Part shown: positions 49,174 through 59,627 of the stretch, piece by piece | Numbering within the stretch: the stretch's first letter is position 1 | How the letters are laid out: the number at the start of each line of letters is the position of its first letter | Assembly (NCBI RefSeq): GCF_037975245.1 | Contig: NC_092574.1 | Span: 5,076,713-5,140,712, forward strand | Direction of reading: 5' to 3' | DNA from: Apostichopus japonicus | Taxonomy: Eukaryota; Echinodermata; Holothuroidea; Aspidochirotida; Stichopodidae | Length of the DNA stretch: 64,000 nucleotides | Notes under the pieces: generated by a model | What the model was told of the DNA's origin: nothing | Database searches by the model: none | The model's input: the letters and a program-made list of their open reading frames with translations, nothing else | Made by a program: the position numbers and the translations under genes

Positions 49174-50868
49174 CTAACCATATAATGTTTGCAACATCCT
49201 GCCTGGATTGCCTGTAATGTTCAATCCCTTTTCATGGAGAAAATTCATTATTTCCCCTGTGTTGGAATATTTTCCTACATTCCACCAAAAATCATGACTC
49301 TTAAAGCCTGATGGAAAACATGGTGTCTGATAGGTGACCAGAACCTGTAATTCACCCAATTTGTATCGAGCATGTTGGACTTTCATGTCTCCTTGTGGAG
49401 CATTCGCAAAAACTTTCTTTTGCCTTAATATGCTATCTTTGATGGAAGGATATGGAATTGCTAATCCTTCATTATGTGCTCTATTCTCTAAAAAGGATGC
49501 AACATTCATTGGCTTAGTGCTCACAAGACACATGATGTGATCTGAAGTTACCCCTGGCAAAATGTTACCAAACTCATCATGAAACTCAATATGTGCATCT
49601 TGCATGACATTAACATTTTCTGCATTAGAAGTGTTACTACTCAAAACATTTCGCATTCGTGCAAGCTTTTCACTTGATGGACGTTTTGTTTTCAAGACCT
49701 GACGCAATTTCTGAATGTTGGTGATATTCTTAGTTTCAGAAGATGCTCTTACAAAACATGGTTTAAGCCTGTTATAATTGAATACATCACTAAGAATTTC
49801 TCCTTTGAGAGTGGCCAACAAATAATGAGTCCTATCCAAAACTTGATGGATCACTAATGGTCCACACCATTCTGCAGCAATTTTGCGAGAGTTCACAGTC
49901 AAGGAGGAAGACGTTGGCTTATATAGATACACTAATTGACCCGTTGAATAAATTGCACCTTTGTCTAGTTTTGCACTTATCTTAACATTTTGAGCATCTT
50001 GTTGCTTCTTTTGCAAGACTAACATTACCCTTGACAAATGATCAAATCGTTTCTTTAACAATGCAGCATATTCTCCATGAGATTGTGATAATCCTGCCAT
50101 TGGATTGAACGATAAATTTGTAAGATTTGGTGGCTTACGTCCAAATGCAAGTTCAAATGGGCTATAGCTACCTAACTGAGGAGAGGAAAATGTGTTATAT
50201 GCATAGGCTGATGTTGGGACAAATCGTACCCAATCCGTACCGAACTGATTTAAGTTCACTTTGAGGAAATTTGAAAGAGTCTGAATGTGTCTTTCAACCT
50301 GTAAGCTTCCATGATTGCTTACACTGATGAACTTTTGTTCAATGCCTAAAGCTTTACTTAAGAGCTCCACTAATTTTCCTGTAAGAGAAGCTGCCGCATC
50401 ACTTATGATACAAGACGGTGGACCAAAAGTTGTGACTACCCTCTGCAATAATGCTTCACATATTGTTTCAGCATCAAGAGTCTTAAGAGAAACACATACA
50501 ACAAATCTAGTGATCTCATCACAAACAACCATCAAATGTTTAAATCCTGTAGCCGTTGTGGGCATAGTCTTGAAATCCAGACTAAGTCTGTCAAAAGGAC
50601 GATAAGAATCAGGAATGCGAGCATGATATTGTCTCAATTTGTCCGGTTTCTTACGGAATTCTTGACAACGGAGACATGCCTGAATATAATTACTGATGCG
50701 TTGAAACATATTGCGCAGATAGAAATGCTGTCTAATGGTCAAATATGTACGCATTACACCCTGATGATTACTTAACAAGTCATCATGATATCGAGATATT
50801 ATCTGTTCTACCATAGTCTCAGGTACGACTAACTGAAGAGTCATCTTAGCATCATTAGTCTCATGCAA
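49174..50868 (-). CDS. pol: Retrotransposon integrase part of pol, with C-terminal extension
   Basis: The frame is open from the stop at 50884 and the first listed codon is TTG, so this is a pol segment, not a separate gene. Zinc-binding N-terminus H-x6-H ... CLRC near residues 25-69. Catalytic core with Asp in LSLDF, Asp in IISDAAAS and Glu in LQVER; the last two are separated by 34 residues, one fewer than the usual 35. A GPY/F-like module (EWCGPLVI ... YNRLKP) follows. Beyond about residue 375 a further 190 residues of unknown function continue to the stop (ends NPGRMLQTLYG). No chromodomain seen. Confidence 0.9.
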   Translation of the reverse strand: MHETNDAKMTLQLVVPETMVEQIISRYHDDLLSNHQGVMRTYLTIRQHFYLRNMFQRISNYIQACLRCQEFRKKPDKLRQYHARIPDSYRPFDRLSLDFKTMPTTATGFKHLMVVCDEITRFVVCVSLKTLDAETICEALLQRVVTTFGPPSCIISDAAASLTGKLVELLSKALGIEQKFISVSNHGSLQVERHIQTLSNFLKVNLNQFGTDWVRFVPTSAYAYNTFSSPQLGSYSPFELAFGRKPPNLTNLSFNPMAGLSQSHGEYAALLKKRFDHLSRVMLVLQKKQQDAQNVKISAKLDKGAIYSTGQLVYLYKPTSSSLTVNSRKIAAEWCGPLVIHQVLDRTHYLLATLKGEILSDVFNYNRLKPCFVRASSETKNITNIQKLRQVLKTKRPSSEKLARMRNVLSSNTSNAENVNVMQDAHIEFHDEFGNILPGVTSDHIMCLVSTKPMNVASFLENRAHNEGLAIPYPSIKDSILRQKKVFANAPQGDMKVQHARYKLGELQVLVTYQTPCFPSGFKSHDFWWNVGKYSNTGEIMNFLHEKGLNITGNPGRMLQTLYG

Positions 50869-50883
50869 AAATATCCTGAATAA

Positions 50884-52107
50884 CTAACTATTACATAACA
50901 AATAATCCTCTGCTTGAGAACGAACAGTTCTAGCATGCTTAACATTACTTGGAATAATGTCATGTGCAAGAAAATCATAAATTGGTTTGTAATAAGGACA
51001 AGTTTGTTGTTGAATTTGCAACTCAAATGGCAGATCATAGTTTTTGATCAGCTTTCCTTGAATTGCCTTCATGACTTTATTCAATTCCTTTTGTTTTGGA
51101 ATGTGCCCTGTAACCAAATGATCAATGTTTGTTATGACTGGCTTTGGCTGAACAAATAATTCTGGTGGTGGTTCTCTGACTACCTCTCGCACTCTATGTC
51201 TACTCTGATCCACTAATCTTGGCTCTGAAGGTGGAGAAACACTTGTAAAATTTGGCACAACTAACATGTCAGGGCTAAATGTATGTCGATTTTCACTCGG
51301 CATAGTAATAGTAGGCCTTTGAATATATGTTTCTCTCTTGTCAGTAGAAATTACTGGTGTAGTCGTCTTTTGTGACTCAGATTGTGGTCTCTGTGTAACA
51401 TGCTCATTAGAATGTGTTGCCTTAGGAACGGATGTCCTTTTAACTCTATTTGTTGATTCTTTGGCTGGGGAATCCTGCTTGAACTCCTTTGTGACTTTAT
51501 TCGGAAATAAATCTGGAACTTTGACTCCCATTGACCTTGCCTTTGACCTTGTCATGATTGGATTAAATGTCTCCTTTGGTGGAGTTGAAAAATCCTCATA
51601 AGAACTGACCTCTTGAGCAACCTGATCTATTTCAGAGTGAAATTCCTGTGGTGCTCTAGACAAATAATCTGCCAAAACCAATTCTGAGCCCTTTTTGTAA
51701 CCAACCTGAAATGTATATTCTGACAATTTGAACAGAAGCTTACGTAAGCGTGAAGTTGCTGGTTCTTGTTTTGATTTGAACAATTCAACAATGGCAGAGT
51801 GATCAACATATGCCTCAAATTCTACATTTTGCAATAAATGTTTGAATGCTGTCACATTAATAAATAGACCCATCATTTCTAATTCAGTGACACTATACCT
51901 CTGACATGCTGGTGGTAATATCTTAGAGTAATATGCAATAATATTCTCTTTGCCATTAACTCTTTGGGTCAAGTATGATCCTGTTGCTACTCGTGATGTG
52001 TCGCTATATAATACAAAACGACCATATTTCTGTGGCATATGCAGTATAGGTGGATTACACAACAACTCTTTAATATTTGAAATGCACACTGATGTTCCTC
52101 TGTCCAT
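50884..52107 (-). CDS. pol: Retrotransposon RNase H and tether part of pol (truncated by in-frame TAG)
   Basis: RNase H of Ty3 type: FVLYSDTSRVATGSYLTQ, then VTELEMMGL, then YVDHSAIV, with acidic residues in the expected order. A low-complexity linker of about 200 aa (MTRSKARS region) leads toward integrase. The frame ends at TAG 50886-50884, but the integrase continues in the same frame directly after it, so the stop is a point lesion or sequence error. The upstream junction with the RT frame is shifted near 52072-52082. Confidence 0.88.
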   Translation of the reverse strand: MDRGTSVCISNIKELLCNPPILHMPQKYGRFVLYSDTSRVATGSYLTQRVNGKENIIAYYSKILPPACQRYSVTELEMMGLFINVTAFKHLLQNVEFEAYVDHSAIVELFKSKQEPATSRLRKLLFKLSEYTFQVGYKKGSELVLADYLSRAPQEFHSEIDQVAQEVSSYEDFSTPPKETFNPIMTRSKARSMGVKVPDLFPNKVTKEFKQDSPAKESTNRVKRTSVPKATHSNEHVTQRPQSESQKTTTPVISTDKRETYIQRPTITMPSENRHTFSPDMLVVPNFTSVSPPSEPRLVDQSRHRVREVVREPPPELFVQPKPVITNIDHLVTGHIPKQKELNKVMKAIQGKLIKNYDLPFELQIQQQTCPYYKPIYDFLAHDIIPSNVKHARTVRSQAEDYLLCNS

Positions 52108-54038
52108 TTAAATACCTTTCTCTTACGACTCAAATGATGTAATGGTCTCAATAGTGCTTGAATATTTGGGAAAAATGAAGCCACATAATTAACTGCACCT
52201 ACAAATCGTCTTACTGACTTAACATTGTGTGGTTTCGGTGTGTTCCTGATTGCTGCACATCTGTCATGCAAAGGTTGGATACAAGCCTCACCTTCTGGGG
52301 TTATTGAGAGCAAATGTCCCATATATCGGACTGAATTTTGAAAAATGCTACACTTTTTCGGAGAGATTTTCAATCCGTTGTCCATTAAAACCTTAAAAAT
52401 TGCCTGTAGGTGTTGTTTGTGAGATCGTTTGTCTGCACTGTACACAATAATATCGTCATGATGAGCAATACAGAACTTATTTGAATTTGGGATCGTTGCC
52501 AAAATATCATTAATTTTCGACTGAAAGATAGCTGGAGATAAATTCAATCCCTGTGGTAAGCGTTTATAATAGTAATGCTTTCCTCCATGAAATGAAGCAA
52601 TACCTGTATATTGTTGTGCATGAACACTGAGTGGCAGACAGAAGAATGCAGACTTTAAATCAAGAACACCCAAAATTTTGGCTCCAGAGTACCCTATGGT
52701 ACGGATAGTCTCATTCAGTAATGGAAATGGGTGATTGAGACGTTTTATTCTACTGTTCAAGTAGCGAAAATCTGTGACAACCCTTTTGTCTTTTGTTCCC
52801 TTCTTTGGAATGAGGAAAACTGGTGAGGTATAAGACTGATGTCCTACCGCTAAGATTCCTAATCGCACTAATTTGTCAAGCTCACTGGCGACAATGCCTT
52901 TGTCCTCATCTGAAAGTCTATAGGGACGTATGTAAAATGGCTCATCATTAGTAAGAGCAATATCAGCCTCATAATTTGGACAGTGAGATAATTCACCATA
53001 AAGAGAAAATGCATCTCTATGTGAGTCTAGAAATTCATAAATGCTTTCTGTTTCTGAAGCATTCAGAATACTTTGTTCCAAATGAATGTTATCTCTCATG
53101 ATTTCCTGTTCGGATTTGGAAACCAGGGGATCATCGGCTGTCAAATGTGGATAACGATGTAAATTATATCGTGTAATTGCATCACGATTCTCTTTGGAAT
53201 TGGAATTGTTTTGAAAAAGAGACGGTTTTTCGATGTCTCTCATGACATTCAGAAAATCGAGAGAATCAGTAGGTATGTCTTCTGTGACCGTAATGATATC
53301 TGCTAAATCTAAATGAGCCACTGTGCGAGAAGGATGCAGACAAAATTTCTGGTTACACATGTTCCTTAGTAGAATCTTTGTTCTACCTTTATGCATTTTC
53401 ACTAACATTTGTGAAGGACACATACGAGATATTAAAGGAAACGGTTTAATAACCACATCTGCATTTCGTGCATATAGTGGAAGACGTCCCTGTACAGTAA
53501 TGTATCTTTGCTGACCTGGGTAAATTACAAATCTCTGCACTGGCCTAAGGAAAACTTTGGCTTGTTTAATTCGAAAACAATTTGTGGTAAAGTCCAAAGA
53601 TCCATTCAATTCCTTCAGAGTTTGACTACCTAATATTAAGTCAATACCTGTCAGGTTTGCAGCGATTAAAGCAGAAAGCTGAAATTCATGACCCTGAATT
53701 TTGACCTGAAATGTTATCGTGCTATACGCATGAATAAACTGACCATTACCCAACTTTAGGTTTACTACATCAACTGAGACAGGTTGTATAGAGGATAAAT
53801 ACTTTGAATTTTGCACTGTAGAAGAAGAAATGATAGAGCGTGTCGCTCCACTATCAAACAACAATGAAATTCCTTTACCATCATGTAAAGTACCTCTTAC
53901 AAAATTACGTGTGTCCAGTTGAATATCCACATTACGGTCGTTCCCTGTATATCTAGAACTAGGAATATTACTATTCTTCCAAATATTATTTGCTTTACGT
54001 TTCGATCTTCCTTTACTTGGTACATTGTCTGGAGTCAC
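51987..54038 (-). CDS. pol: Retrotransposon protease and reverse transcriptase part of pol
   Basis: The frame is open from 54101 and overlaps the gag end by about 34 nt, in the -1 frame relative to gag; the first listed codon is GTG. Protease signature LLFDSGATRSI at residues 60-69 (DSGA 62-65). RT palm: VLDLKSAFF (Asp 460) and the active site HHDD 526-529 in place of the common YVDD. The RT thumb continues to about 52090, after which the frame shifts and runs out of homology. Confidence 0.92.
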   Translation of the reverse strand: MTPDNVPSKGRSKRKANNIWKNSNIPSSRYTGNDRNVDIQLDTRNFVRGTLHDGKGISLLFDSGATRSIISSSTVQNSKYLSSIQPVSVDVVNLKLGNGQFIHAYSTITFQVKIQGHEFQLSALIAANLTGIDLILGSQTLKELNGSLDFTTNCFRIKQAKVFLRPVQRFVIYPGQQRYITVQGRLPLYARNADVVIKPFPLISRMCPSQMLVKMHKGRTKILLRNMCNQKFCLHPSRTVAHLDLADIITVTEDIPTDSLDFLNVMRDIEKPSLFQNNSNSKENRDAITRYNLHRYPHLTADDPLVSKSEQEIMRDNIHLEQSILNASETESIYEFLDSHRDAFSLYGELSHCPNYEADIALTNDEPFYIRPYRLSDEDKGIVASELDKLVRLGILAVGHQSYTSPVFLIPKKGTKDKRVVTDFRYLNSRIKRLNHPFPLLNETIRTIGYSGAKILGVLDLKSAFFCLPLSVHAQQYTGIASFHGGKHYYYKRLPQGLNLSPAIFQSKINDILATIPNSNKFCIAHHDDIIVYSADKRSHKQHLQAIFKVLMDNGLKISPKKCSIFQNSVRYMGHLLSITPEGEACIQPLHDRCAAIRNTPKPHNVKSVRRFVGAVNYVASFFPNIQALLRPLHHLSRKRKVFKWTEEHQCAFQILKSCCVIHLYCICHRNMVVLYYIATHHE

Positions 54039-54067
54039 TGTATGATGAGTGCAATCATAAGTGCTCC

Positions 54068-55018
54068 CTAATGAAAATTCTGTGTTGGTACTTTCTTTAC
54101 ATTAGCCTCCATTTCATGGCTTAGGCGAATTTGACAATATTGTGCAAAATGACCTCGATTTTGGCAGTAATGACATGTGATTGAAGGATTAAAATATGGT
54201 AACCTTCTCCTGTTATTATTCTGACCTGTCCTAGGACCACGAGAATCACGAGAACTATATCTTTGCCTCATATCTTTTGGATTGTCTTGTGATTCTGACC
54301 TACGTGACTGATCAAACTTGGTCTCTAATTCCTGAATTTTGGTACACAACTCGTGTATCTCAGAAGATGCAGAAATAGTAGGAGTCTGAACAGAAGACGC
54401 TTTGTCGTGCATTGCCATAAATAGTTCGGAAGAAGCTGGGGGTTGACTTTGGATTTGTAAGTCAAAATAGCATTGTACTTTCATGACCAAATCTGCAATT
54501 GTTGCTTTTGGTGATGCAGACATTAACACTGCTGAGCGACATTGCAAAGGCAGGGTCGAGATCAATTTATCTCTAATTTGGTCCTCGTCATAACTTAATT
54601 GTGCTGCAGCTTTGGAAATTTTGGCCAAATGAGCCTGAGCTGTATCACCTGGCGTATAGCTTAATGCGTGAAATGCCTGTGATTTAGCGTAGGAAGAAGT
54701 CCCTGGACTGAAACGAGCAAGGAATTGCTTGCGCAGATCAGCAATAGTTGGAAAATTTTTGTTCTCAATCCAGAGTCTGGCTTGGCCTTTAAGTGTTCGC
54801 TTAAATATGCGACATATTTCATTAAATTCTTCCGCTACAGGGGTGGTTTGGGACGGCAATTTATGCACCTCTAAATAATCCTCAAATCCCAAATAATGAG
54901 CTTCGGCTAAATCTGCATCAATTACATCGCCCTGAAATCGTGATGGCAAAAAATCAGTGGGCCTATGTTTCTGCATAACATTAACAGAGGTCGAAGTTTC
55001 CTGTTCACTGACGGACAT
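54068..55018 (-). CDS. gag: Retrotransposon Gag (316 aa)
   Basis: Intact frame from ATG 55018 to TAG 54068. The central region resembles the retrotransposon gag capsid domain (RTLKGQARLWIE ... LRKQFLARFSPG). A single zinc knuckle CHYCQNRGHFAQYC (C-x2-C-x4-H-x4-C) lies near the C-terminus after a basic RNA-binding stretch. Pol must be reached by a -1 shift inside 54070-54101, where G-AAT-TTT is the only weak slippery candidate. Confidence 0.93.
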   Translation of the reverse strand: MSVSEQETSTSVNVMQKHRPTDFLPSRFQGDVIDADLAEAHYLGFEDYLEVHKLPSQTTPVAEEFNEICRIFKRTLKGQARLWIENKNFPTIADLRKQFLARFSPGTSSYAKSQAFHALSYTPGDTAQAHLAKISKAAAQLSYDEDQIRDKLISTLPLQCRSAVLMSASPKATIADLVMKVQCYFDLQIQSQPPASSELFMAMHDKASSVQTPTISASSEIHELCTKIQELETKFDQSRRSESQDNPKDMRQRYSSRDSRGPRTGQNNNRRRLPYFNPSITCHYCQNRGHFAQYCQIRLSHEMEANVKKVPTQNFH

Positions 55019-55670
55019 TATGCCGAATACAATCCTAGGCTAGTTATGAGTATACAACATGAGCCTAGACTTAATTGAACACACTATCGACCGCAATTAA
55101 ATACAAATAACAAATATGCAATACATGGACACGATTAAAATAACTTATCGGTACACTCTGATCTCAAATAGGGGTTGGGATATAAATTGGCATGATTTCA
55201 CTCACCCTTAAGTTTAACTAAGAACTGGTAGTGGAACTGCAAACGATGATTGAAGCCCCTCGGTTAGCAGTAGTAGTAGTAGTAGCAGCAGGTAGTAGCA
55301 GGTAGGCCTACATCTCGTAAGAACTTCAGATTCGTTTGCCGTTAACATCGGGTAGAGCCTAGGCTTACATCGCGAAAATGTTCAGTTCTGATGTTTAGAG
55401 CTGTAGTATTCTACGTACTGGTTGCGCGAATGTTCAAACGCGAACTGCATGCTGGGTTGATTAACGTTAGTGTACAGATCAGTGGTTCCGGTGTACAGAC
55501 TTAGGCTAGTATAGGCTGACTTCCCTCGTAGAGTGTGTATGTTAGGCTAGGTCGTGAACATGCGTCGTGTTCCTCGTTAGGTCTTCGGGCCAAAAAAATC
55601 TCCTGTTCGTTATTGAACGTAACGAACGAAAGTTGTGAAAAGTTCCGTTACCGTTTTGTTCCTGAAGAAA

Positions 55671-55687
55671 GCAACTGATCTCCACCA
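55671..55687 (-). other. Primer binding site of the retrotransposon
   Basis: Minus strand TGGTGGAGATCAGTTGC abuts the 5' LTR with no gap; TGG complements a tRNA CCA end. I could not assign the primer tRNA. Confidence 0.75.
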
Positions 55688-56419
55688 TGTAATATTGTGA
55701 CGAGCCCGCTTCCTCCGATAGTAAAACTATATCGGGACTCGCGATAGAAAGGTACTGGGATATCTTGATGCCGTATTTATGCTTCTTCAGGAGATGTCTC
55801 GAACGGGCGAAAACAATGAGTTCACAGAAAAACAATTTGACAAGATCGGATTTGATTAGTGATTCGGTATAATTTCTTCTCTGTCGATTCTCTTTACAAA
55901 TAAAACTAAATTACAATGATTTGACTTGACTCCGTCAATTAAAAGGAGTGATGAAATAGTAACGAAGCAATGACGAACTGATCACGGAGCGCTGACGGAG
56001 TCATAAATTTCTTGACCGAGTGATAAACTTTCGGCCCCATGCCTTTTTATACCTTACTTCTATAAAATTCCACTGCGCACAATCAGTAGGCAGCCAATAA
56101 CCTGACCATCCTGTATTAACTTAACGATATAAAAATAAGTGCGCTGGCACTGATCTGCCCTGATTGGTTGGGAGTTTGGAAGTCCCTCCCCTTTCTATGG
56201 AAACTTCCATACCACGTGAGAGAACCTTCTCGAATGTTCCACAGACATAATGGAATCTATTTTGGGAAAAGGCCCTGTACCAAGATTCAATAAGATAGTT
56301 AAAAAACTTCTCGTGGGAAAACTGAATCCATGACCTAGATAAATACATAAGAGGCCTGTAAGGTGTCTCGATGGAGTTTTTCGGTAACATCAAAGAGATG
56401 GTATCACTATTTCATAACA
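55688..56419 (-). repeat. 5' LTR (732 bp) with TATA promoter
   Basis: Identical to the 3' LTR except for G versus A at 56266 and C versus T at 56274. A TATA box (TATAAAAAG on the minus strand) lies at about 56042-56052 and would drive the element. Confidence 0.96.
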
Positions 56420-56867
56420 ATACTTCTTAAGCCTGGCTTACGGTGAGCCTATGCCTATGCCCTATTAAGTTAGGTTTGTATTAAGTATCCTTCTAGTAAT
56501 ACTAGGCTACATACCACTGAGTGTAGATCAGTGCTACATACATAGGCTAGGCAAAGCCAGTAACTGAGGCCTGGGCTATGTTCCTAACTTCCTAAATCTC
56601 TATAGAGTCTTTGTATTCTTTGCGTTGAATTGTGGCTTATCAGATGCTGATTTACCTTTGTAGATGTATACTGCTGCAAAAAGGTTTAAACTTATTCGTC
56701 TTTCCACATGTATTTTATAATCAATGGTTGGGAGATACCGTTGCCTGTATCAAATGTGTGTTTGATCAGTTCCGCGACCTGAAATTTTGCTTCTGACAGA
56801 TCTGATGTATGGAACGCGGAAAGGTCAGTCAAGCGCCGCCCACTCTCTCTTTACAATTGCTATTTAC

Positions 56868-57140
56868 CAAGGGCGTAGGAACCGGGGGGGGGGGGGGGGC
56901 TGAAAAAAATCTCATTTGGAGCACCAAATTGCATCTAAGGCCAGGTGAAAATGCAAAATTATTTACAAAATCGTGGAGTGGGTGTTGAAGTGTGCTATAT
57001 TGCACCAAATTGCATCTGGGGCCACCTGGAAATGCAAAAAAAATCCAAAGGGAGGGGGACACCCCCTCCCCTTAGACCCCTCCCCCAGGCCGGCCATCAG
57101 TCTTCAGCCCCCCACTCAAAAGTACCTTCCTACGCCACTG
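56868..57140. mobile_element. hAT MITE copy C
   Basis: 273 bp; ends CAAGGGCGTAGGAA and TTCCTACGCCACTG; exact 8-bp TSD CTATTTAC at 56860-56867 and 57141-57148. Same family as copies A and B. Contains a run of 18 G. Confidence 0.93.
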
Positions 57141-57355
57141 CTATTTACGTTTGCATAAAGTTGGCGCTGCCTATTTACCGTATACGGCTGTGCTCCCGTC
57201 CAGTAAAGTACACAGGGCTGTTATAGTAGAACGCTGTTGTCCCACCTGATTCAACTCTTCCCTGCAGCGCCCCTCCCATTTGCACGAAAGTAATTTTGTC
57301 TCGGTACACCGAAGACCACGTGCAGTGAAAGTTTCCAGAATCCAAAAGAAATAAG

Positions 57356-57426
57356 ATGGAAGAAATAATCCACGCGTTTGAGATGAAAATGCCGAAGAAG
57401 TTTCTCTTAACCTCGAAATGGAACAG
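57356..57426 (+). CDS. Candidate first coding exon, unidentified gene
   Basis: ATG in a good context (aagATGg) opens a frame MEEIIHAFEMKMPKKFLLTS ending at donor GGAACAG|GTAACT. No downstream exon could be joined to it in the window, and the family is not recognised. It may be fortuitous. Confidence 0.25.
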
Positions 57427-57465
57427 GTAACTCATAGATAAGCTGAAATAACCAACTTGGAAAGT

Positions 57466-58124
57466 AGTAACATCCGTCGCTAGGGGACAAACTAAAACGA
57501 ATGGCAGCGAATGACCGAATGACAATTGACTTTGTACAGGGTTAATTATCATTTGCGAATGACAGCGAATGACAGAGAATGACAACGAATGACAACGAAG
57601 GACAACGAAGGACAGTGTTGAGAACAGATAGAATGATTAACGGAGTGGAGTAAATGCGATTATTGGTTTTCTGCGCAAAAATTTGAGGAAAATCGCATGT
57701 TACGTGGTTGCAGGGTTTTGGTGTAATTTACGGATAGAAACCACAGGGAAAGTTTGTGTGTGAGAATGCGCTTGAGTGCTGTGCTTTTTACCTCTGTAGA
57801 TTTATATAGAAATATATCTGAAGCCGTTTCAAGATTATAGTATTGTTAGTTTCTAACAATTAATATCGGAAAAATGACGTTAATTTTTTTTTTAAATCAG
57901 ACTTCCAATTTCGCTTACTATAAGGTGCTTTTTCATCTTGTCCGTACTTTACTAGATCTAGACACCCACGAATCTGAACTGTGATATCCGGTTGAAGCAA
58001 ATGTCTGTGCTGTCATTACTGTCATTCGTTTTATAGTCAACGCAATTTTTTAGTGTGTACAACATATTGTCATTCGTTATGTGTAACGCAATTGTCATTC
58101 GTTTTAGTAACACCCGTCGCTAGG
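57466..58124. mobile_element. Complex repeat with inverted GAATGACA clusters and 19-bp flanking direct repeats
   Basis: agtaacatccgtcgctagg (57466-57484) recurs directly at 58106-58124 with one change. Inside, ACTAAAACGAATG (57491-57503) is inverted at 58096-58108. The left end has about eight GAATGAC motifs (57500-57615); the right end has the complement GTCATTC several times (58000-58100). Probably a non-autonomous DNA element with many transposase-binding sites; class unknown. Confidence 0.7.
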
Positions 58125-59100
58125 CCCAGTTTTCTTTTTCCATTGGGCTAATAAATTTGACCTAGATTTGACCTTCCATGTGCTCAGCATCTGTGAAAAT
58201 AAAAGAAAGTGATAGCTATGACTTAACATGTATGTCTACAGTGATTGAGCATCACATTTAAAATGTTCTCGGTATTGTGATCTGTATTACGATAACCATA
58301 GATGCTCCTAAATGTTAGCACTGGAAACTACAAATGTTAACATGTGATCTTTAGTTTACAATAATGAATTAATAAATTGTAAGTGTGTAATGCTATTGGC
58401 ATAAATCATGATTACACAATAGTAATTCCACTAGCTGTTACAAATTTACAAAACATTGTAAACGACCCCATATAATGAATTCGTAAATTCAGTTTTACGA
58501 CATAACGTTTCATTATAAATGTAGCCTACTAGTGTTTTTGCAACAAATATGTGGGATTAACAAATTAATAATCATTTAAAAAAATTACAAATCGTTATGA
58601 TGAAAATTTGTATATAATTGCATTTTAAAATTCTTCTTTTGTGGTAGCCTACTTATATAGATATTTATTGTAACAAATTAATAATTCATCATTATGAAAT
58701 AATAACTCATTTTACCAAGTAAATAATAATTCGTACCAACAAATTAATATTTTTGGGGGAAAATAACAACTCGTAATCACGAATTAAGAATTGTAAATTC
58801 TTTTGGGTGGCACTAATGGGCTTTCTTGTACGTCGGCTTAACAAACACAAACTCCCAAAGATTGAGTAAGAACCGATACTGAATGTAATGGGTCAACACA
58901 ACCTAGCATGAGGGTCAGTATAGTATGAGGGATTGGCCGAAGGCTGAGGAATACCAGCACTGTACTCATATACTCATCGTACTAAAGTTTGTCATACTTT
59001 ACTCAACTCTTAAGCCACACAAACACTCCTTACGCCCGTAACGTTAGGCAATTAGCCTACTAATACTAGTATTACTTGCATGCATTGCGGCAAGTTAGAC
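58125..59100. other. No supported gene
   Basis: Very AT-rich, with recurring short aattaataattc-type blocks at 58530-58800. Confidence 0.5.
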
Positions 59101-59114
59101 TGACACTCAAATAT

Positions 59115-59430
59115 ATGATCTCTGAGGCAACCATCTCTGAATGAACGATCTCTGGGGTGACCCTCTCTGAATGGACGATTTCTGAATCACGACCATTTTA
59201 AAGTCGCAACAGTTTCTAAGTTAAGACCTTTTCTGAATGGTTGGTTCCTGAAGGTTGACTGTGTTTGCGTAGCGCTCTCCGAGTAGACGGTCTGTGTATA
59301 AAAAACCATCTATGAGTGGGCGGCGTATCACGTTAAACGGCGATTTCTAACTGGACGGCTGCTGCATTTGAGTAGCGATCTCTGAGTGACGGTCTGAGGG
59401 AACGACCATCTTTGAGTGCACAGCGCCTCA
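59115..59430. repeat. Degenerate repeat based on cgatctctgaatg
   Basis: More than ten imperfect copies of a motif like (c/g)atctctgagtg(g)acg at irregular spacing. Probably an old, decayed tandem array. Confidence 0.5.
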
Positions 59431-59627
59431 CGTTGACCCTTTCCGCGTTCCATATTGAAGCACAGAAATTTATTTCTGTGCTCTGTCCACAGAAAGTTAT
59501 GTACCGTATAAACTTATGTGGTGTGAACTTTGTCTTTATAGTTTAGTTCATGACTAGTACTTGTAATACAACACAGGGCCGTAGACTAAATGCGGCTCTA
59601 TGGCAATCTGTATTAACATTTACCTCC

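Larger units (their letters stand above)
47168..56419 (-). mobile_element. Ty3/Gypsy LTR retrotransposon, recent insertion
   Basis: 9252-bp element on the minus strand, bounded by 4-bp duplication ATAC (47164-47167; 56420-56423). Order in element orientation: LTR, PBS, 669-nt leader, gag, protease, reverse transcriptase, RNase H, integrase, 1.27-kb AT-rich spacer, polypurine tract, LTR. Integrase downstream of RNase H places it in Ty3/Gypsy. No envelope-like frame seen. pol carries one frameshift and one in-frame stop. Confidence 0.97.

Noticed and set aside
57175-57585. 136-codon minus frame
   Set aside because: No recognisable motif; the opposite strand offers a better-formed short exon candidate.
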